A DNA stretch of 64,000 nt from Knoellia locipacati (GTDB lineage: Bacteria > Actinomycetota > Actinomycetes > Actinomycetales > Dermatophilaceae): NCBI RefSeq assembly GCF_007992835.1, contig NZ_BKBA01000008.1, positions 496,001 to 560,000 of the forward strand, given 5' to 3'. Made by a program: the position numbers and the translations under genes. Position 1 is the first letter of the stretch, and each line of letters starts with the position of its first letter. The notes beneath the pieces are model-generated. The model was not told the origin of the DNA, searched no databases, and saw only the letters and a list, made by a program, of their open reading frames with translations. Positions 27,895-37,185 of this stretch are shown piece after piece.

Positions 27895-28400
27895 CGACGG
27901 GGGAGGGGGCGGCGCCGGAGGTCGACACCGACCTCTACCGCCACGTCGTGGGGCGTCTCGCCAAGGGGGTCTCGGTCGTCACGACCACGGCGTCCGGCCA
28001 CCACCACGCCCTCACGGCCGACTCCGTCACGAGCGTCTCGCTGGACCCGGTGCTCCTGCTCGTGTGCGTCGAGACCGACGCCCGCTTCCACGACGCGGTG
28101 ATCGAGTGCGGTGCCTTCGGCGTGAGCGTCCTCGCCGCCGACCAGCGGGCCACGGCCGCGTGGTTCGCCACGCCCGGGCGTCCCCTGCCGGGGCAGATGG
28201 ACCGCGCGCCCCACACGCTCACCCCGTCGGGCATCCCGCTGCTCGACGGAGCCCTGTCGACGCTGGAGTGCACGGTGCGGGACGTTCACCCCGCCGGCGA
28301 CCACAGCATCATCGTGGGGGAGGTCCGCGACGCCCGCCTTGGCGGGGATCCGAAGGCCGCCCTCGTACACTTCCGCGGACAGTACTCCGCGCTCCCGTGA
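27891..28400 (+). CDS. Flavin reductase family protein
   Basis: A 169-residue split-barrel FMN-binding protein of the flavin reductase/HpaC type, which reduces free FMN or FAD for a partner monooxygenase. The typical entry FRHV-like LYRHVVGRLAKGVSVVTT, the ADSVTSVSLDPVLLLVCV segment and the late HFRGQYSAL tail match the family. It is translationally coupled to mshB (4-base overlap), an association I cannot explain functionally. No obvious partner oxygenase is in the window. Confidence 0.85.
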   Translation: MTTGEGAAPEVDTDLYRHVVGRLAKGVSVVTTTASGHHHALTADSVTSVSLDPVLLLVCVETDARFHDAVIECGAFGVSVLAADQRATAAWFATPGRPLPGQMDRAPHTLTPSGIPLLDGALSTLECTVRDVHPAGDHSIIVGEVRDARLGGDPKAALVHFRGQYSALP

Positions 28401-28437
28401 CCGACGACGCAGCACATCCACACCACCGAGGACAGTC

Positions 28438-30153
28438 ATGACCAGCGAATTCGACCCGCACCCGGGCCAGGCACGACGCAAGCGCGTCGCCGTGGCCTCG
28501 ATCCTCGGGGCGTTCGTGCTGCTCATCGGCGGCTACGTCGGGGCCGCGGCCTGGACGAGTGGGCGTGCCCCCAGCGACACCACTGTCGGCGGGGTCCAGG
28601 TCGGTGGCCTGCAGCCGGCGGCGGCCCGGGCCGCGCTGGCCAAGGGCGTCGAGAAGCGCGCTGCCACGCCGGTCACCCTCACGGCGGGCGGCAAGGACGC
28701 CACGTTCACCCCGGCGGAGGCCGGGCTCGAGGTCGACCTCGACGCCTCGGTCGCCGACCTCACCGGCTTCAGCCTCAACCCGGTCAAGGTCGTCCGCCAC
28801 CTCACCGGCGGCTCCGACCGCCCCCTCCAGACCAAGGTCGACGACGCCAGGCTCAAGGCTGCGGTGACCAAGGCCGCCTCGGAGCTGGCCGTCGCGCCCA
28901 AGGAGGGCTCGATCTCGGTCGCCGGTGGCAAGGTCGCCGTCGTCCAGCCCGTCACGGGCCAGGAGGTCGAGGTCGACCCGACCGTCGAGACCATCGCCTC
29001 GGCGTGGCCGCGCTCGGCCCCGTTCGTCGCCCCCATCAAGGAGAGCGCGCCCAAGGTCACGGGCGAGGAGCTCGACCGCGTCAAGACCGAGTTCGCCGAC
29101 AAGGCGATGTCGGGCCCGGTCGCCGTCAAGGCCGGTGACAAGACCTTCGACATCCCCGCAGCCGTGCTCGCCCCGGCCATCTCGTTCCCCGCGGACGCCG
29201 AGGGCAAGATCACCCCCAAGCTCGACGACAAGCTCCTCGTCGCCGCCGTGTCCGCGGCCGCCAAGAAGGCCGGCGCCGTCGTCGACGCCAAGGACGCCTC
29301 GGTGACCTTCTCCAACGGCCAGCCCGCCGTGGTGCCCTCGCGCACGGGTGTGGCGCTCGACGCGACCAAGATCGTCGAGCCGATCACGACCGCGCTCACC
29401 TCCGAGGAGCGCGCCGCGATCCTGCCCGTCACCGTGTCGCAGCCGAAGTTCACGACGGCCCAGGCCAAGGCCACGCTCCCCAAGGGGCAGATCTCGACGT
29501 TCACGACCTATTTCGCCGCCAACGGTGGCGGTCGCGTCAACAACATCCGGGTCGCGGCCCGCACGCTCAACGGCACCTACGTCCCGCCGGGCGGCACCTT
29601 CAGCCTCAACGGCGTCCTCGGTCGGCGCACGCCCGACAAGGGCTACGTCAAGGGCGGCGTCATCTCCGAGGGACGGCTCAGCGAGAACTACGGTGGCGGC
29701 ATCTCGCAGGTCTCCACCACCTTGTTCAACGCCGCGTTCTTCGCCGGGGTGGAGTTCAAGGAGTACATGGCCCACGGGTTCTACATCTCGCGCTACCCCG
29801 AGGGTCGCGAGGCGACGATCTCCTACCCGTACCCCGACAACCGCTGGGTCAACACCACCGACGGCGGCATCTACATCCGCGCCAGCTCGACCGGTGGCCA
29901 GATCACGGTGTCGTTCTACGGCACGAAGAAGTGGGACATCGCGGCGACCAAGAGCCCGCGACGCAACATCGTCGCGCCCAAGAAGATCACCGACCCCTCG
30001 CCGGCCTGCATCACGCAGGCGCCGACGCCGGGCTTCGACGTCACGGTGACGCGGATCTTCCGCCAGGCGGGCAAGACCGTGCGGACGCAGGCGTTCAACA
30101 CCCACTACAACCCCGAGGACGACGTCACCTGCACGCACCCGCAGGCGAAGTAG
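28438..30153 (+). CDS. VanW family protein with N-terminal membrane anchor
   Basis: A 571-residue envelope protein. A cytoplasmic stretch and one membrane helix (ASILGAFVLLIGGYVGAAAW, about residues 20-40) come first. Putative peptidoglycan-binding YoaR-type repeats follow, and the VanW domain (about residues 350-500) contains FSLNGVLGRRTPDKGYVKGGVI and the conserved GGGISQVSTTLFNAAFFAG. The C-terminus has two cysteines that may pair. The role in cell-wall biology is inferred; VanW itself has no established reaction. The ATG has GAGGA 6 bases upstream. It converges on the GNAT gene with a 6-base gap and no obvious terminator. Confidence 0.88.
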   Translation: MTSEFDPHPGQARRKRVAVASILGAFVLLIGGYVGAAAWTSGRAPSDTTVGGVQVGGLQPAAARAALAKGVEKRAATPVTLTAGGKDATFTPAEAGLEVDLDASVADLTGFSLNPVKVVRHLTGGSDRPLQTKVDDARLKAAVTKAASELAVAPKEGSISVAGGKVAVVQPVTGQEVEVDPTVETIASAWPRSAPFVAPIKESAPKVTGEELDRVKTEFADKAMSGPVAVKAGDKTFDIPAAVLAPAISFPADAEGKITPKLDDKLLVAAVSAAAKKAGAVVDAKDASVTFSNGQPAVVPSRTGVALDATKIVEPITTALTSEERAAILPVTVSQPKFTTAQAKATLPKGQISTFTTYFAANGGGRVNNIRVAARTLNGTYVPPGGTFSLNGVLGRRTPDKGYVKGGVISEGRLSENYGGGISQVSTTLFNAAFFAGVEFKEYMAHGFYISRYPEGREATISYPYPDNRWVNTTDGGIYIRASSTGGQITVSFYGTKKWDIAATKSPRRNIVAPKKITDPSPACITQAPTPGFDVTVTRIFRQAGKTVRTQAFNTHYNPEDDVTCTHPQAK

Positions 30154-30159
30154 CCCTGC

Positions 30160-31206
30160 TCAGCGGCTCGGCGACGTGAGGTAGACGTAGGTCGAGTGCC
30201 GCTCGAACCCCAGCCGCTCGTAGAGCGCGATGGCGGTCTCGTTGTCGGCCTCCACCTGCAGGTGGATGAGCCGTATGCCGTCCGCCCGCGCCACCTCGGC
30301 CAGCCGGGTGGTGACCCGGGTCGCCAGACCGCGTCCGCGCAGGGTCGGGTCGGTCCAGACGGCGGCGAGCCCGGCCCAGCCCCCGGCCACCGCCAGGCGC
30401 CCGATGGCCACCGGGCGCGGGTCACGGGAGCCGGGCGTGCTGAGCCCGACCTGCTGGGCCAGCCCGCCACCGGCCCTGATGGCGGCGAAGTGCTGCACCG
30501 GGCTCCCCGCGAGCACCTGCGCGGCCACGTCGCCCACCATCGTCCTGGTCTGCGCATAGGCGTCGAGCCAGGCCTCGTCGAGGTCCTCGCTGACGTCGAC
30601 GCCCACCCCGCCGGGGCTCGCGGCCGCCACGGTGTCGGTCGACGCGGTGAGGTTGAGGGTCCGGTCGCCGCTGGTCCAGCCGCGCGCCAGCAGCTCGGCG
30701 CCGAGCGGGTCCTCGCCCGGTTCGAAACCGACCGGCCCGGCGAGGGACACGCGGGCAGGGAGGCCGCGAGCGGCATACCAGGCCTCGATCCTGTCGACCG
30801 CCTCGGCGAGCGGGACGCCCGGCTCGCCCACGGGCAGAACCGAGTTGCCCCGCTGGGTGAACCCCTGCGAGGCGCGCAGCTCCCAGTCGCCGAGGCTCTC
30901 GCGCTCGATGGCGCCCCACGCCGGCCCCATGACCCGCTGGAGGTCGGCGACCGAGAGGGCCAGGTGGGCGGCCCCGCGGCGGCTCGGGCGCGGCGGCACC
31001 TCCTTGGCGGCGACGATGCGGTCGCGGGCGATGGTGACGTCGCCGTGGCGCGTCGCGACGACGACCTCGGTCGCGGTGCGGGAGACGAGGGTGCCGACGC
31101 TGTCGGTCATCGACGGGCCGTCGGAGGGCGCCTCGCCGCGGGGGAGGAGGCGCGATCTGACGACGACGCGCGCGCCGATACGGACGGCGTCGAGAGGGGC
31201 GGGCAC
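30160..31206 (-). CDS. GNAT acetyltransferase with N-terminal SH3-like domain
   Basis: A 348-residue protein with an N-terminal SH3-like region (about residues 5-70: GARVVVRSRLLP, then VGTLVSRTATEVVVATRHG) and a C-terminal GNAT fold. The acetyl-CoA loop is DPTLRGRGLATRV, and the last strand pair contains LIHLQVEADNETAIALYERLGF. The layout resembles mycobacterial Rv0428c-like acetyltransferases; the acceptor is unknown. The GTG at 31206 was chosen over the ATG at 31215 because TAGTAT (31219-31214) lies exactly 7 bases upstream, making a leaderless start. That box overlaps the -10 of the divergent fdxA. Confidence 0.82.
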   Translation of the reverse strand: MPAPLDAVRIGARVVVRSRLLPRGEAPSDGPSMTDSVGTLVSRTATEVVVATRHGDVTIARDRIVAAKEVPPRPSRRGAAHLALSVADLQRVMGPAWGAIERESLGDWELRASQGFTQRGNSVLPVGEPGVPLAEAVDRIEAWYAARGLPARVSLAGPVGFEPGEDPLGAELLARGWTSGDRTLNLTASTDTVAAASPGGVGVDVSEDLDEAWLDAYAQTRTMVGDVAAQVLAGSPVQHFAAIRAGGGLAQQVGLSTPGSRDPRPVAIGRLAVAGGWAGLAAVWTDPTLRGRGLATRVTTRLAEVARADGIRLIHLQVEADNETAIALYERLGFERHSTYVYLTSPSR

Positions 31207-31213
31207 GAGCGGC

Positions 31214-31220
31214 ATACTAT
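31214..31220. promoter_or_regulatory. Shared back-to-back -10 box of GNAT gene and fdxA
   Basis: ATACTAT reads TACTAT on the plus strand (31215-31220, 6 bases before the fdxA ATG) and TAGTAT on the minus strand (31219-31214, 7 bases before the GNAT GTG). Both spacings suit transcription starting at the start codon itself. The two start codons are only 20 bases apart, so polymerase cannot occupy both at once. Confidence 0.7.
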
Positions 31221-31226
31221 GGCCGC

Positions 31227-31553
31227 ATGACGTACGTGATCGCGCAGCCTTGTGTCGACCTCAAGGACAAGGCCTGCATCGAGGAGTGTCCTGTCGACTG
31301 CATCTACGAGGGTGAGCGGTCGCTCTACATCCACCCCGACGAGTGCGTCGACTGCGGCGCCTGCGAGCCGGTGTGCCCCGTCGAGGCCATCTACTACGAG
31401 GACGACACCCCCGAGCAGTGGGCCGACTACTACAAGGCCAACGTCGAGTTCTTCGACGACCTCGGCAGCCCCGGCGGTGCGGCCAAGATGGGCCTCATCC
31501 CCAAGGACCACCCGCTCATCGCGGCGCTGCCCCCGCAGGAACACGACGAGTGA
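31227..31553 (+). CDS. fdxA: 7Fe ferredoxin
   Basis: A 108-residue seven-iron ferredoxin, a soluble electron carrier. Cys9, Cys17 and Cys50 are placed to bind the [3Fe-4S] cluster, and Cys21, Cys40, Cys43 and Cys46 the [4Fe-4S] cluster. Cys25 is the non-ligand cysteine seen in Azotobacter-type ferredoxins. It corresponds by position to mycobacterial fdxC. The ATG at 31227 is 6 bases after TACTAT with no ribosome-binding site, so it is leaderless. The stop overlaps the dapC GTG (GTGA). Confidence 0.95.
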   Translation: MTYVIAQPCVDLKDKACIEECPVDCIYEGERSLYIHPDECVDCGACEPVCPVEAIYYEDDTPEQWADYYKANVEFFDDLGSPGGAAKMGLIPKDHPLIAALPPQEHDE

Positions 31554-32692
31554 GCCTCGCGCTCCCCGACTTTCCCTGGGACTCGCTCGCTCCGGTCAAG
31601 GAGCGGGCGAGTTCCGTCGCCACACCGGACGGTCTCGGACTCGTCGACCTCTCGGTGGGCACCCCGGTCGACCCGACCCCCGAGGTCGTCCAGGAGGCGC
31701 TGCGCTCGGCGTCGGACGCAGGCGGCTACCCCCAGACGTGGGGGACGCCCGCGCTGCGCGAGGCCGTCGCCCAGTGGTTCGCCACGAGGCGCGGGGTCCC
31801 CGACCTCGACCCGGCCGGTGTGCTGCCGACGATCGGCAGCAAGGAGCTCGTGGCGTGGCTGCCGACCCTGCTCGGGCTCGGCCCCGGTGACATCGTCGGC
31901 TTCCCGTCGGCGGCCTACCCGACCTACGACGTCGGTGCGCGGCTCGCCGGTGCGACCCCGAAGGTCGTCGACGGCCTCGCCGCCCTGGGCCCGCTGACGC
32001 CGTCCACGACGCCGAAGCTGTTGTGGCTCAACAGTCCTGGCAACCCGACGGGTCAGGTCCTCGGCGTCGAGCACCTCGCCAAGGTCGTCGCCTGGGCGCG
32101 CCGCAACGGTGTCGTCGTGGCGAGTGACGAGTGCTACGCCGAGCTCGACTGGCGCACCGAGCGTGGCTCCGAGACGTCCCCGACGACGCCCTCGATCCTC
32201 GACCCGCGGGTCACCGGCGGCTCGCACGAGGGGCTGCTCTGCGTCTACTCGCTGTCCAAGCAGTCCAACCTCGCCGGCTACCGCGCGGCGTTCGTCGCCG
32301 GCGACCCGGCGCTCGTCGGCCGGCTCCTCGAGGTGCGCAAGCACGCGGGGATGATCGTGCCGTGGCCCGTCCAGGTCGCCCTCACGGCCGCCCTCGGGGA
32401 CCCCGCACACGTCGAGGCGCAGAAGGCCGTCTACGCCGCCAGGCGCGCGACGCTGCTCGAGGGCGTGCGCGCCTTCGGGCTCGACGTCACGCACAGCGAC
32501 GCCGGTCTCTACCTGTGGGCGACCGCGGGCGAGGACGCCTGGACCACGCTCGGCCGGCTGGCGGAGCGCGGCATCCTCGCCGCCCCCGGGACCTTCTACG
32601 GTGCCGCCGGTGCGCAGCACGTCCGGATCGCGCTCACCGCCTCCGACGAGCACATCTCCGCTGCCGCCGCCCGGCTGTCCGCCGGGTCCTGA
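31550..32692 (+). CDS. dapC: Succinyldiaminopimelate aminotransferase DapC
   Basis: A PLP-dependent class I/II aminotransferase of 380 residues converting N-succinyl-2-amino-6-oxopimelate to N-succinyl-diaminopimelate in lysine/peptidoglycan synthesis. Visible motifs: LWLNSPGNPTGQV, SDECYAEL with the PLP Asp/Tyr, and YSLSKQSNLAGYRAAF with the Schiff-base Lys. The assignment within the aminotransferase family rests on the fdxA-dapC neighbourhood and the presence of dapD and dapE 6-7 kb away. It is coupled to fdxA by a 4-base overlap. Confidence 0.88.
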   Translation: MSLALPDFPWDSLAPVKERASSVATPDGLGLVDLSVGTPVDPTPEVVQEALRSASDAGGYPQTWGTPALREAVAQWFATRRGVPDLDPAGVLPTIGSKELVAWLPTLLGLGPGDIVGFPSAAYPTYDVGARLAGATPKVVDGLAALGPLTPSTTPKLLWLNSPGNPTGQVLGVEHLAKVVAWARRNGVVVASDECYAELDWRTERGSETSPTTPSILDPRVTGGSHEGLLCVYSLSKQSNLAGYRAAFVAGDPALVGRLLEVRKHAGMIVPWPVQVALTAALGDPAHVEAQKAVYAARRATLLEGVRAFGLDVTHSDAGLYLWATAGEDAWTTLGRLAERGILAAPGTFYGAAGAQHVRIALTASDEHISAAAARLSAGS

Positions 32693-32729
32693 TCGCGAAC
32701 GCGCTTTTCGTCGTCGTGAGCCTCTGAGG

Positions 32730-32735
32730 TAGCGT
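32730..32735 (+). promoter_or_regulatory. Probable -10 box of gltA
   Basis: TAGCGT at 32730-32735 with TTCGTC 17 bases upstream gives a plausible housekeeping promoter. Transcription would begin near 32742 and leave a leader of about 50 bases before the citrate synthase ATG, unlike the many leaderless genes around it. Confidence 0.5.
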
Positions 32736-32795
32736 CACTCGTGCGCGAGCGGCGCCCACTGCGAGCTCGCCCGAGACGTGAGGATTGAAGAGACG

Positions 32796-34091
32796 ATGAG
32801 CACCGACGCAGCCGCTGCGACGTTCCAGGTCCGTGACCGGGAGCTGAGCTTCCCCCTCGTGAAGGCCACCGAGGGCAACAACGGATACGACATCTCCGCC
32901 CTGCTCAAGGAGACCGGCGACACCACCCTCGACATCGGGTTCGTCAACACCGCCTCGTGCAACAGCGCGATCACCTACATCGACGGTGACGCGGGCATCC
33001 TGCGCTACCGCGGCTACCCGATCGAGCAGCTCGCCGAGAAGTCGAACTTCCTCGAGGTGTCCTACCTGCTCGTCTACGGCGAGCTCCCCACCGCGTCCGA
33101 GCTCGAGGACTTCACCTCGCGGGTGCGCCAGCACACGATGCTCCACGAGGACCTCAAGGCGTTCTTCAACGGCTTCCCGCGCGACGCGCACCCGATGCCC
33201 GTCCTGTCGTCGGCGGTGTCCGCGCTCGGCACGTTCTACCAGGACAGCCTCGACCCGTTCGACAAGGAGCACGTCGAGATCTCGACGATCCGCCTCCTCG
33301 CCAAGCTGCCGACGATCGCGGCCTACGCCTACAAGAAGAGCATCGGCCAGCCGTTCCTCTACCCGGACAACGAGCTCTCCCTCCAGGAGAACTTCCTCCG
33401 GATGACGTTCGGTGTCCCGGCGACGGACTACGACATCGACCCCGACATGGTCACGGCGCTCGACCAGCTCCTCATCCTCCACGCCGACCACGAGCAGAAC
33501 TGCTCGACGTCGACCGTGCGTCTCGTCGGCTCGGCCCACGCCAACCTTTTCAACTCCGTCTCCGCAGGCATCCACGCCCTCTCCGGGCCGCTGCACGGTG
33601 GCGCGAACTCGGCGGTCCTCGAGATGCTCGACGGCATCCTCAAGGACGGCGGCGACGTCGACACCTTCGTCAAGAAGGTCAAGAACAAGGAGGACGGGGT
33701 CAAGCTCATGGGCTTCGGCCACCGCGTCTACAAGAACTACGACCCGCGCGCCGCGATCATCAAGAAGACGACCGACACCATCCTCAACAAGGACGGGGTC
33801 CGCGACCCGCTGCTCGACATCGCCCTCCAGCTCGAGCAGCGCGCCCTCGAGGACGACTACTTCATCGAGCGCAAGCTCTACCCGAACGTCGACTTCTACA
33901 CCGGTCTCATCTACAAGGCGATGGGCTTCCCGACCAAGATGTTCACGGTCCTGTTCGCCCTCGGCCGCCTCCCCGGCTGGATCGCCCAGTGGCGCGAGAT
34001 GATCGAGGACCCCGACACCAAGATCGGCCGTCCCCGCCAGATCTACACGGGCGAGACCGAGCGCGAGTACCGCGCGATCAGCGGTCGCTGA
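32796..34091 (+). CDS. gltA: Citrate synthase
   Basis: It condenses oxaloacetate and acetyl-CoA to citrate at TCA-cycle entry. The 431-residue type I (hexameric, GltA-like) enzyme has the catalytic contexts SAHANLFNSVSAG and GPLHGGANSAV (His), GFGHRVYKNYDPRA (His/Arg), and a Cys/Asn-rich N-terminal domain (VNTASCNSAITYIDGDAGILRYRGYP) typical of the longer form. The ATG at 32796 is preceded by GAAGAGA; an ATG at 32778 is less likely. A bidirectional hairpin follows. Confidence 0.96.
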   Translation: MSTDAAAATFQVRDRELSFPLVKATEGNNGYDISALLKETGDTTLDIGFVNTASCNSAITYIDGDAGILRYRGYPIEQLAEKSNFLEVSYLLVYGELPTASELEDFTSRVRQHTMLHEDLKAFFNGFPRDAHPMPVLSSAVSALGTFYQDSLDPFDKEHVEISTIRLLAKLPTIAAYAYKKSIGQPFLYPDNELSLQENFLRMTFGVPATDYDIDPDMVTALDQLLILHADHEQNCSTSTVRLVGSAHANLFNSVSAGIHALSGPLHGGANSAVLEMLDGILKDGGDVDTFVKKVKNKEDGVKLMGFGHRVYKNYDPRAAIIKKTTDTILNKDGVRDPLLDIALQLEQRALEDDYFIERKLYPNVDFYTGLIYKAMGFPTKMFTVLFALGRLPGWIAQWREMIEDPDTKIGRPRQIYTGETEREYRAISGR

Positions 34092-34124
34092 CGCGCGACG
34101 CCCGCCGGCTGCCCGGCATACGCA

Positions 34125-34161
34125 AGAGCCCCCGACACCCGCGATGCGGGACGGGGGCTCT
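34125..34161. terminator. Bidirectional terminator between gltA and the MMPL gene
   Basis: AGAGCCCCCG (34125-34134) pairs with CGGGGGCTCT at 34152-34161, and an inner CCCGC/GCGGG stem extends it around a GAT loop. It is placed between convergent genes. Confidence 0.85.
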
Positions 34162-34178
34162 CGCGTGTGCGAGCCCGC

Positions 34179-36515
34179 TCAGGCGTGCCGGCTCCCGGCG
34201 GTCTCGAGCTCGTGCTCCCCGCCGAGGTCGGACGCGGCCGGCCGGCCCGGACGGCCCAGCTTCTCGCCCTCGACGTCGACGTCGGGCAGGATCCGGTCGA
34301 CCCAGCGCGGCAGCCACCAGGCCTTGTCGCCCATGAGGTACATGAGCGCCGGGATGAGGGTCATCCGCACGATGACGGCGTCGAAGAACACCGCGGCCGC
34401 GAGGGCGAACCCGATCGACTGGATGAGCGGCTCGTCCTGCAGCATGAACGCGGCGAACACCGAGATCATGATGGCCGCGGCCGCGGCCACGACCCGGGCG
34501 CCGTGGCGGAACCCGTCGACGACGGCCTCGCGGGCGGTGTCGCCGTGGACGAACGCCTCACGCATGCGCGTCACGAGGAAGACCTGGTAGTCCATCGCCA
34601 GCCCGAACACGATGCCGATGACGAGGATCGGCATGAAGCTCATGAGCGGTGCCGGCTCGAAGAGCCCGCCCACGCCCTCCTGAAAGACGAGGATCGTCGT
34701 GCCGAGCGTGGCGAGCACCGACAGCAGGAAGCCCAGCGTGGCCGTGAGCGGCACGAGCACCGAGCGGAAGACCACCATGAGCAGGAGGAACGCCAGCCCG
34801 ACGACGACCGCGAGGTAGGGGAGCAGGGCGCCCTGGAGCTTCTCGGAGACGTCGGTCTGGATGGCGGTGAGGCCGGTGACGCCGACCGTCGTGCCGGTGT
34901 TGGCCTCGATCTCGGCGCTCGACCCGCGGAGGTCCTCGAGGAGGGTGAGCGTGGCCTCGTCGTCCGGCCCGCTCCTGGGGGTGATGAGGACCTGCGCCCC
35001 GGTGCCGGCCTCGTTCGTGCCGACGACCTGCGCGTTGGCGACGTCGCCCTGCCCCGCGGCCCAGGCGACGACCTCGCCGTATGCCGCGGAGCGCTCGGCG
35101 GGGTCGCTCACCTTCCGTGCGTCGACGACGAGGACGAGCGGGCCCTGGCGGCCGGGCCCGAAGGCCTCGGTCATGAGGTCGGCCGCCTTGCGCTGCGTCG
35201 TCTCGCTCGGGGCCGTCGAGTCGGAGGGCAGGGCGAGGTGGAGGTCCTTCATCGGGACGGCGAGCGCACCGAGCACGACGACGGCCACGGCGGCGACGAG
35301 GGCCGGTGCGCGGCCGACGAGCCGGCTCCAGCGGACGCCGTTGCCCACGGTCTCGCCTTCGTCGGACGTCTCGCGTCGCACGCGACCGGCGAAGGCCTTG
35401 CCCTTGAGCATGCCGAGGATGGCCGGGGTGAGCGTCAGCGCGATGAGGACGGCGACGAGCACGGTCGCGGCCGCCGCGAGGCCCATCGTCGTGAGGAACG
35501 GGATCCTCACGAGCGAGAGGGCGGAGAGCGCGATGATGACGGTGAGCCCGGCGAAGACCACGGCCGACCCCGCGGTGCCGAGCGCGCGCGCGGCCGCCTC
35601 CGCGCGGTCGTCGGTGTGCCGGAGCTCGCTGCGGTAGCGGCTGAGGATGAACAGCGCGTAGTCGATGCCGACGGCGAGGCCGAGCATCGTCGCGAGGGTC
35701 GGCGTCATCGTGCCGAGCTCCCAGAACGCCGTGGCACCGACGACGAGCAGCGAGCCGATGCCGACGCCGATGAGGGCCGTGACGATGGGTAGGCCGGCCG
35801 CGACGAGCGACCCGAAGGTGAGGACGAGAACGAGCGCGGCGATGGCGATGCCGATGAGCTCGGACGTGCCGCCCGGCGGCGCGAAGCTCTGCATGCCGGC
35901 ACCGTTGACCTCGGCGGTGAGACCGGCATCGCGCGCCGTGTCGAGGGCGGCCAGGACGGCGTCCTGCGTCCCCGGCTCGACGTCGGTGACGCTGTCGACG
36001 TCGAAGCTCCACGTCATGGTCCCGATGCGTCCGTCGGCGCTCAGCGGTGACAGTGCCGCGGCGTTGGCCTCGGCTTGGTCGACCGGCTGGCCCTGCTCCT
36101 GCGCGGCCGCGACCAGCTGCTGGCGCTGGCCCTCGGCGGCGGTCACCGGGCTGACGAGCTGGGCGCCGGCCGGGCTGTCGGCGGCGGGCATCTGGGGGAC
36201 GTCGCGCAGGCGGGCGATGAGGTCCTCGACCTTGGCCGCGTTCGCCGGGTCGGACAGCCGCTGCCCCTCGGGCGCGGCGACGACGACGGTGGCCGTGGCC
36301 TGGTCGAACGCGTCACCCGCGTTCGGGAAGAGCTCCTGCTGGAGGTCCTGGGCCTGCTCCGACGGGATGCCGGGGATCGAGAACGAGTCGACCATGGGCT
36401 TCGAGATGCTCGCCGCCACACCGCCGACGGCGACGAGCGCGACGAGCCAGGCCGCGATGAAGTACGGCCAGCGGCGGTATGCCGTCCGGCCCAGTCGATA
36501 GAGGTACGTCGCCAT
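34179..36515 (-). CDS. MMPL/RND family transporter
   Basis: A 778-residue RND-superfamily membrane protein, the MMPL type that moves lipids or hydrophobic compounds outward using the proton gradient. The internal duplication is clear: helix 1, a large periplasmic loop (about residues 40-210) and five helices containing the proton-relay-like LGLAVGIDYALFILSRYR. A second half follows with VIGIVFGLAMDYQVFLVTRMRE. The C-terminal tail is hydrophilic. Substrate unknown. It follows tetR on the same strand with a 75-base gap, so it is the likely target of that regulator. Confidence 0.92.
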   Translation of the reverse strand: MATYLYRLGRTAYRRWPYFIAAWLVALVAVGGVAASISKPMVDSFSIPGIPSEQAQDLQQELFPNAGDAFDQATATVVVAAPEGQRLSDPANAAKVEDLIARLRDVPQMPAADSPAGAQLVSPVTAAEGQRQQLVAAAQEQGQPVDQAEANAAALSPLSADGRIGTMTWSFDVDSVTDVEPGTQDAVLAALDTARDAGLTAEVNGAGMQSFAPPGGTSELIGIAIAALVLVLTFGSLVAAGLPIVTALIGVGIGSLLVVGATAFWELGTMTPTLATMLGLAVGIDYALFILSRYRSELRHTDDRAEAAARALGTAGSAVVFAGLTVIIALSALSLVRIPFLTTMGLAAAATVLVAVLIALTLTPAILGMLKGKAFAGRVRRETSDEGETVGNGVRWSRLVGRAPALVAAVAVVVLGALAVPMKDLHLALPSDSTAPSETTQRKAADLMTEAFGPGRQGPLVLVVDARKVSDPAERSAAYGEVVAWAAGQGDVANAQVVGTNEAGTGAQVLITPRSGPDDEATLTLLEDLRGSSAEIEANTGTTVGVTGLTAIQTDVSEKLQGALLPYLAVVVGLAFLLLMVVFRSVLVPLTATLGFLLSVLATLGTTILVFQEGVGGLFEPAPLMSFMPILVIGIVFGLAMDYQVFLVTRMREAFVHGDTAREAVVDGFRHGARVVAAAAAIMISVFAAFMLQDEPLIQSIGFALAAAVFFDAVIVRMTLIPALMYLMGDKAWWLPRWVDRILPDVDVEGEKLGRPGRPAASDLGGEHELETAGSRHA

Positions 36516-36590
36516 GACGGAGCTGCTCCTTGGTGGAGTGGGGGAGGTGGGGTGCGGGCGTCGGCGACCGCGAGTGGTGCGGGGGTGGAC

Positions 36591-37184
36591 TCAGCGCAGC
36601 AGGCGGGTGGCCTCGTCGACACCAGCCAGGAAGTCGGTGGGGAAGTCGATGTCCTCGTCGGCGAGGAAGCGGGCGAGGCTGTCGTGGAAGATGCCGGCGA
36701 TGATCGCGACGGCCACCCGCGCCCGCGGATGCCCGGCGGGCAGCCCCTCGCGCTCCTCGGCGGCGACCCGCACGTCGCTCACGAGCGCGTCGAAGCGCTC
36801 CTTGGCGACGGCGATGAGCCGGGGGTTGCGCTCGAAGAGGGCGTGGACGCGGTGCCAGTCGGCGCGGTCGGGGTCCTCGCGGGTGTAGGTGCTCACGACG
36901 AGGGCGGCGAGGTCCTCGAGGAGCCGGCCACCGTTGGCGTCAGTGGTGCCCCCCGCGACGAAGGTGCGGAGGACGTCGGTGTCGAGGGCGGCCGGGACGC
37001 CGAGGACGGCGGCCTCCTTGCCGGGGAAGTAGTTGAACAGCGTGCGGCGCGAGACGCCGGCCCGCTCTGCGAGGTCGTCGAGGGTGAAGCCGTCGAAGCC
37101 GTGCTCGATGGCGAGGTCCTGAGCGCAGCGCGTGATGACGCGTGAGGTCTGCTCACGTCGGGAGATTGCACTCTGGGCCACCAT
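36591..37184 (-). CDS. TetR family transcriptional regulator
   Basis: A 197-residue TetR repressor. The N-terminal helix-turn-helix is typical (GFTLDDLAERAGVSRRTLFNYFPGKE, about residues 30-55); the C-terminal ligand domain is not assignable. The ATG at 37184 lies inside a cluster of GTGCAA/TTGCAC half-sites, and a CAAACT box 6 bases upstream may be a leaderless -10 lying within the palindrome. This is the expected geometry for autorepression. It is followed by the MMPL gene, which suggests an efflux unit induced by an unknown ligand. Confidence 0.9.
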   Translation of the reverse strand: MVAQSAISRREQTSRVITRCAQDLAIEHGFDGFTLDDLAERAGVSRRTLFNYFPGKEAAVLGVPAALDTDVLRTFVAGGTTDANGGRLLEDLAALVVSTYTREDPDRADWHRVHALFERNPRLIAVAKERFDALVSDVRVAAEEREGLPAGHPRARVAVAIIAGIFHDSLARFLADEDIDFPTDFLAGVDEATRLLR

Positions 37185-37185
37185 G

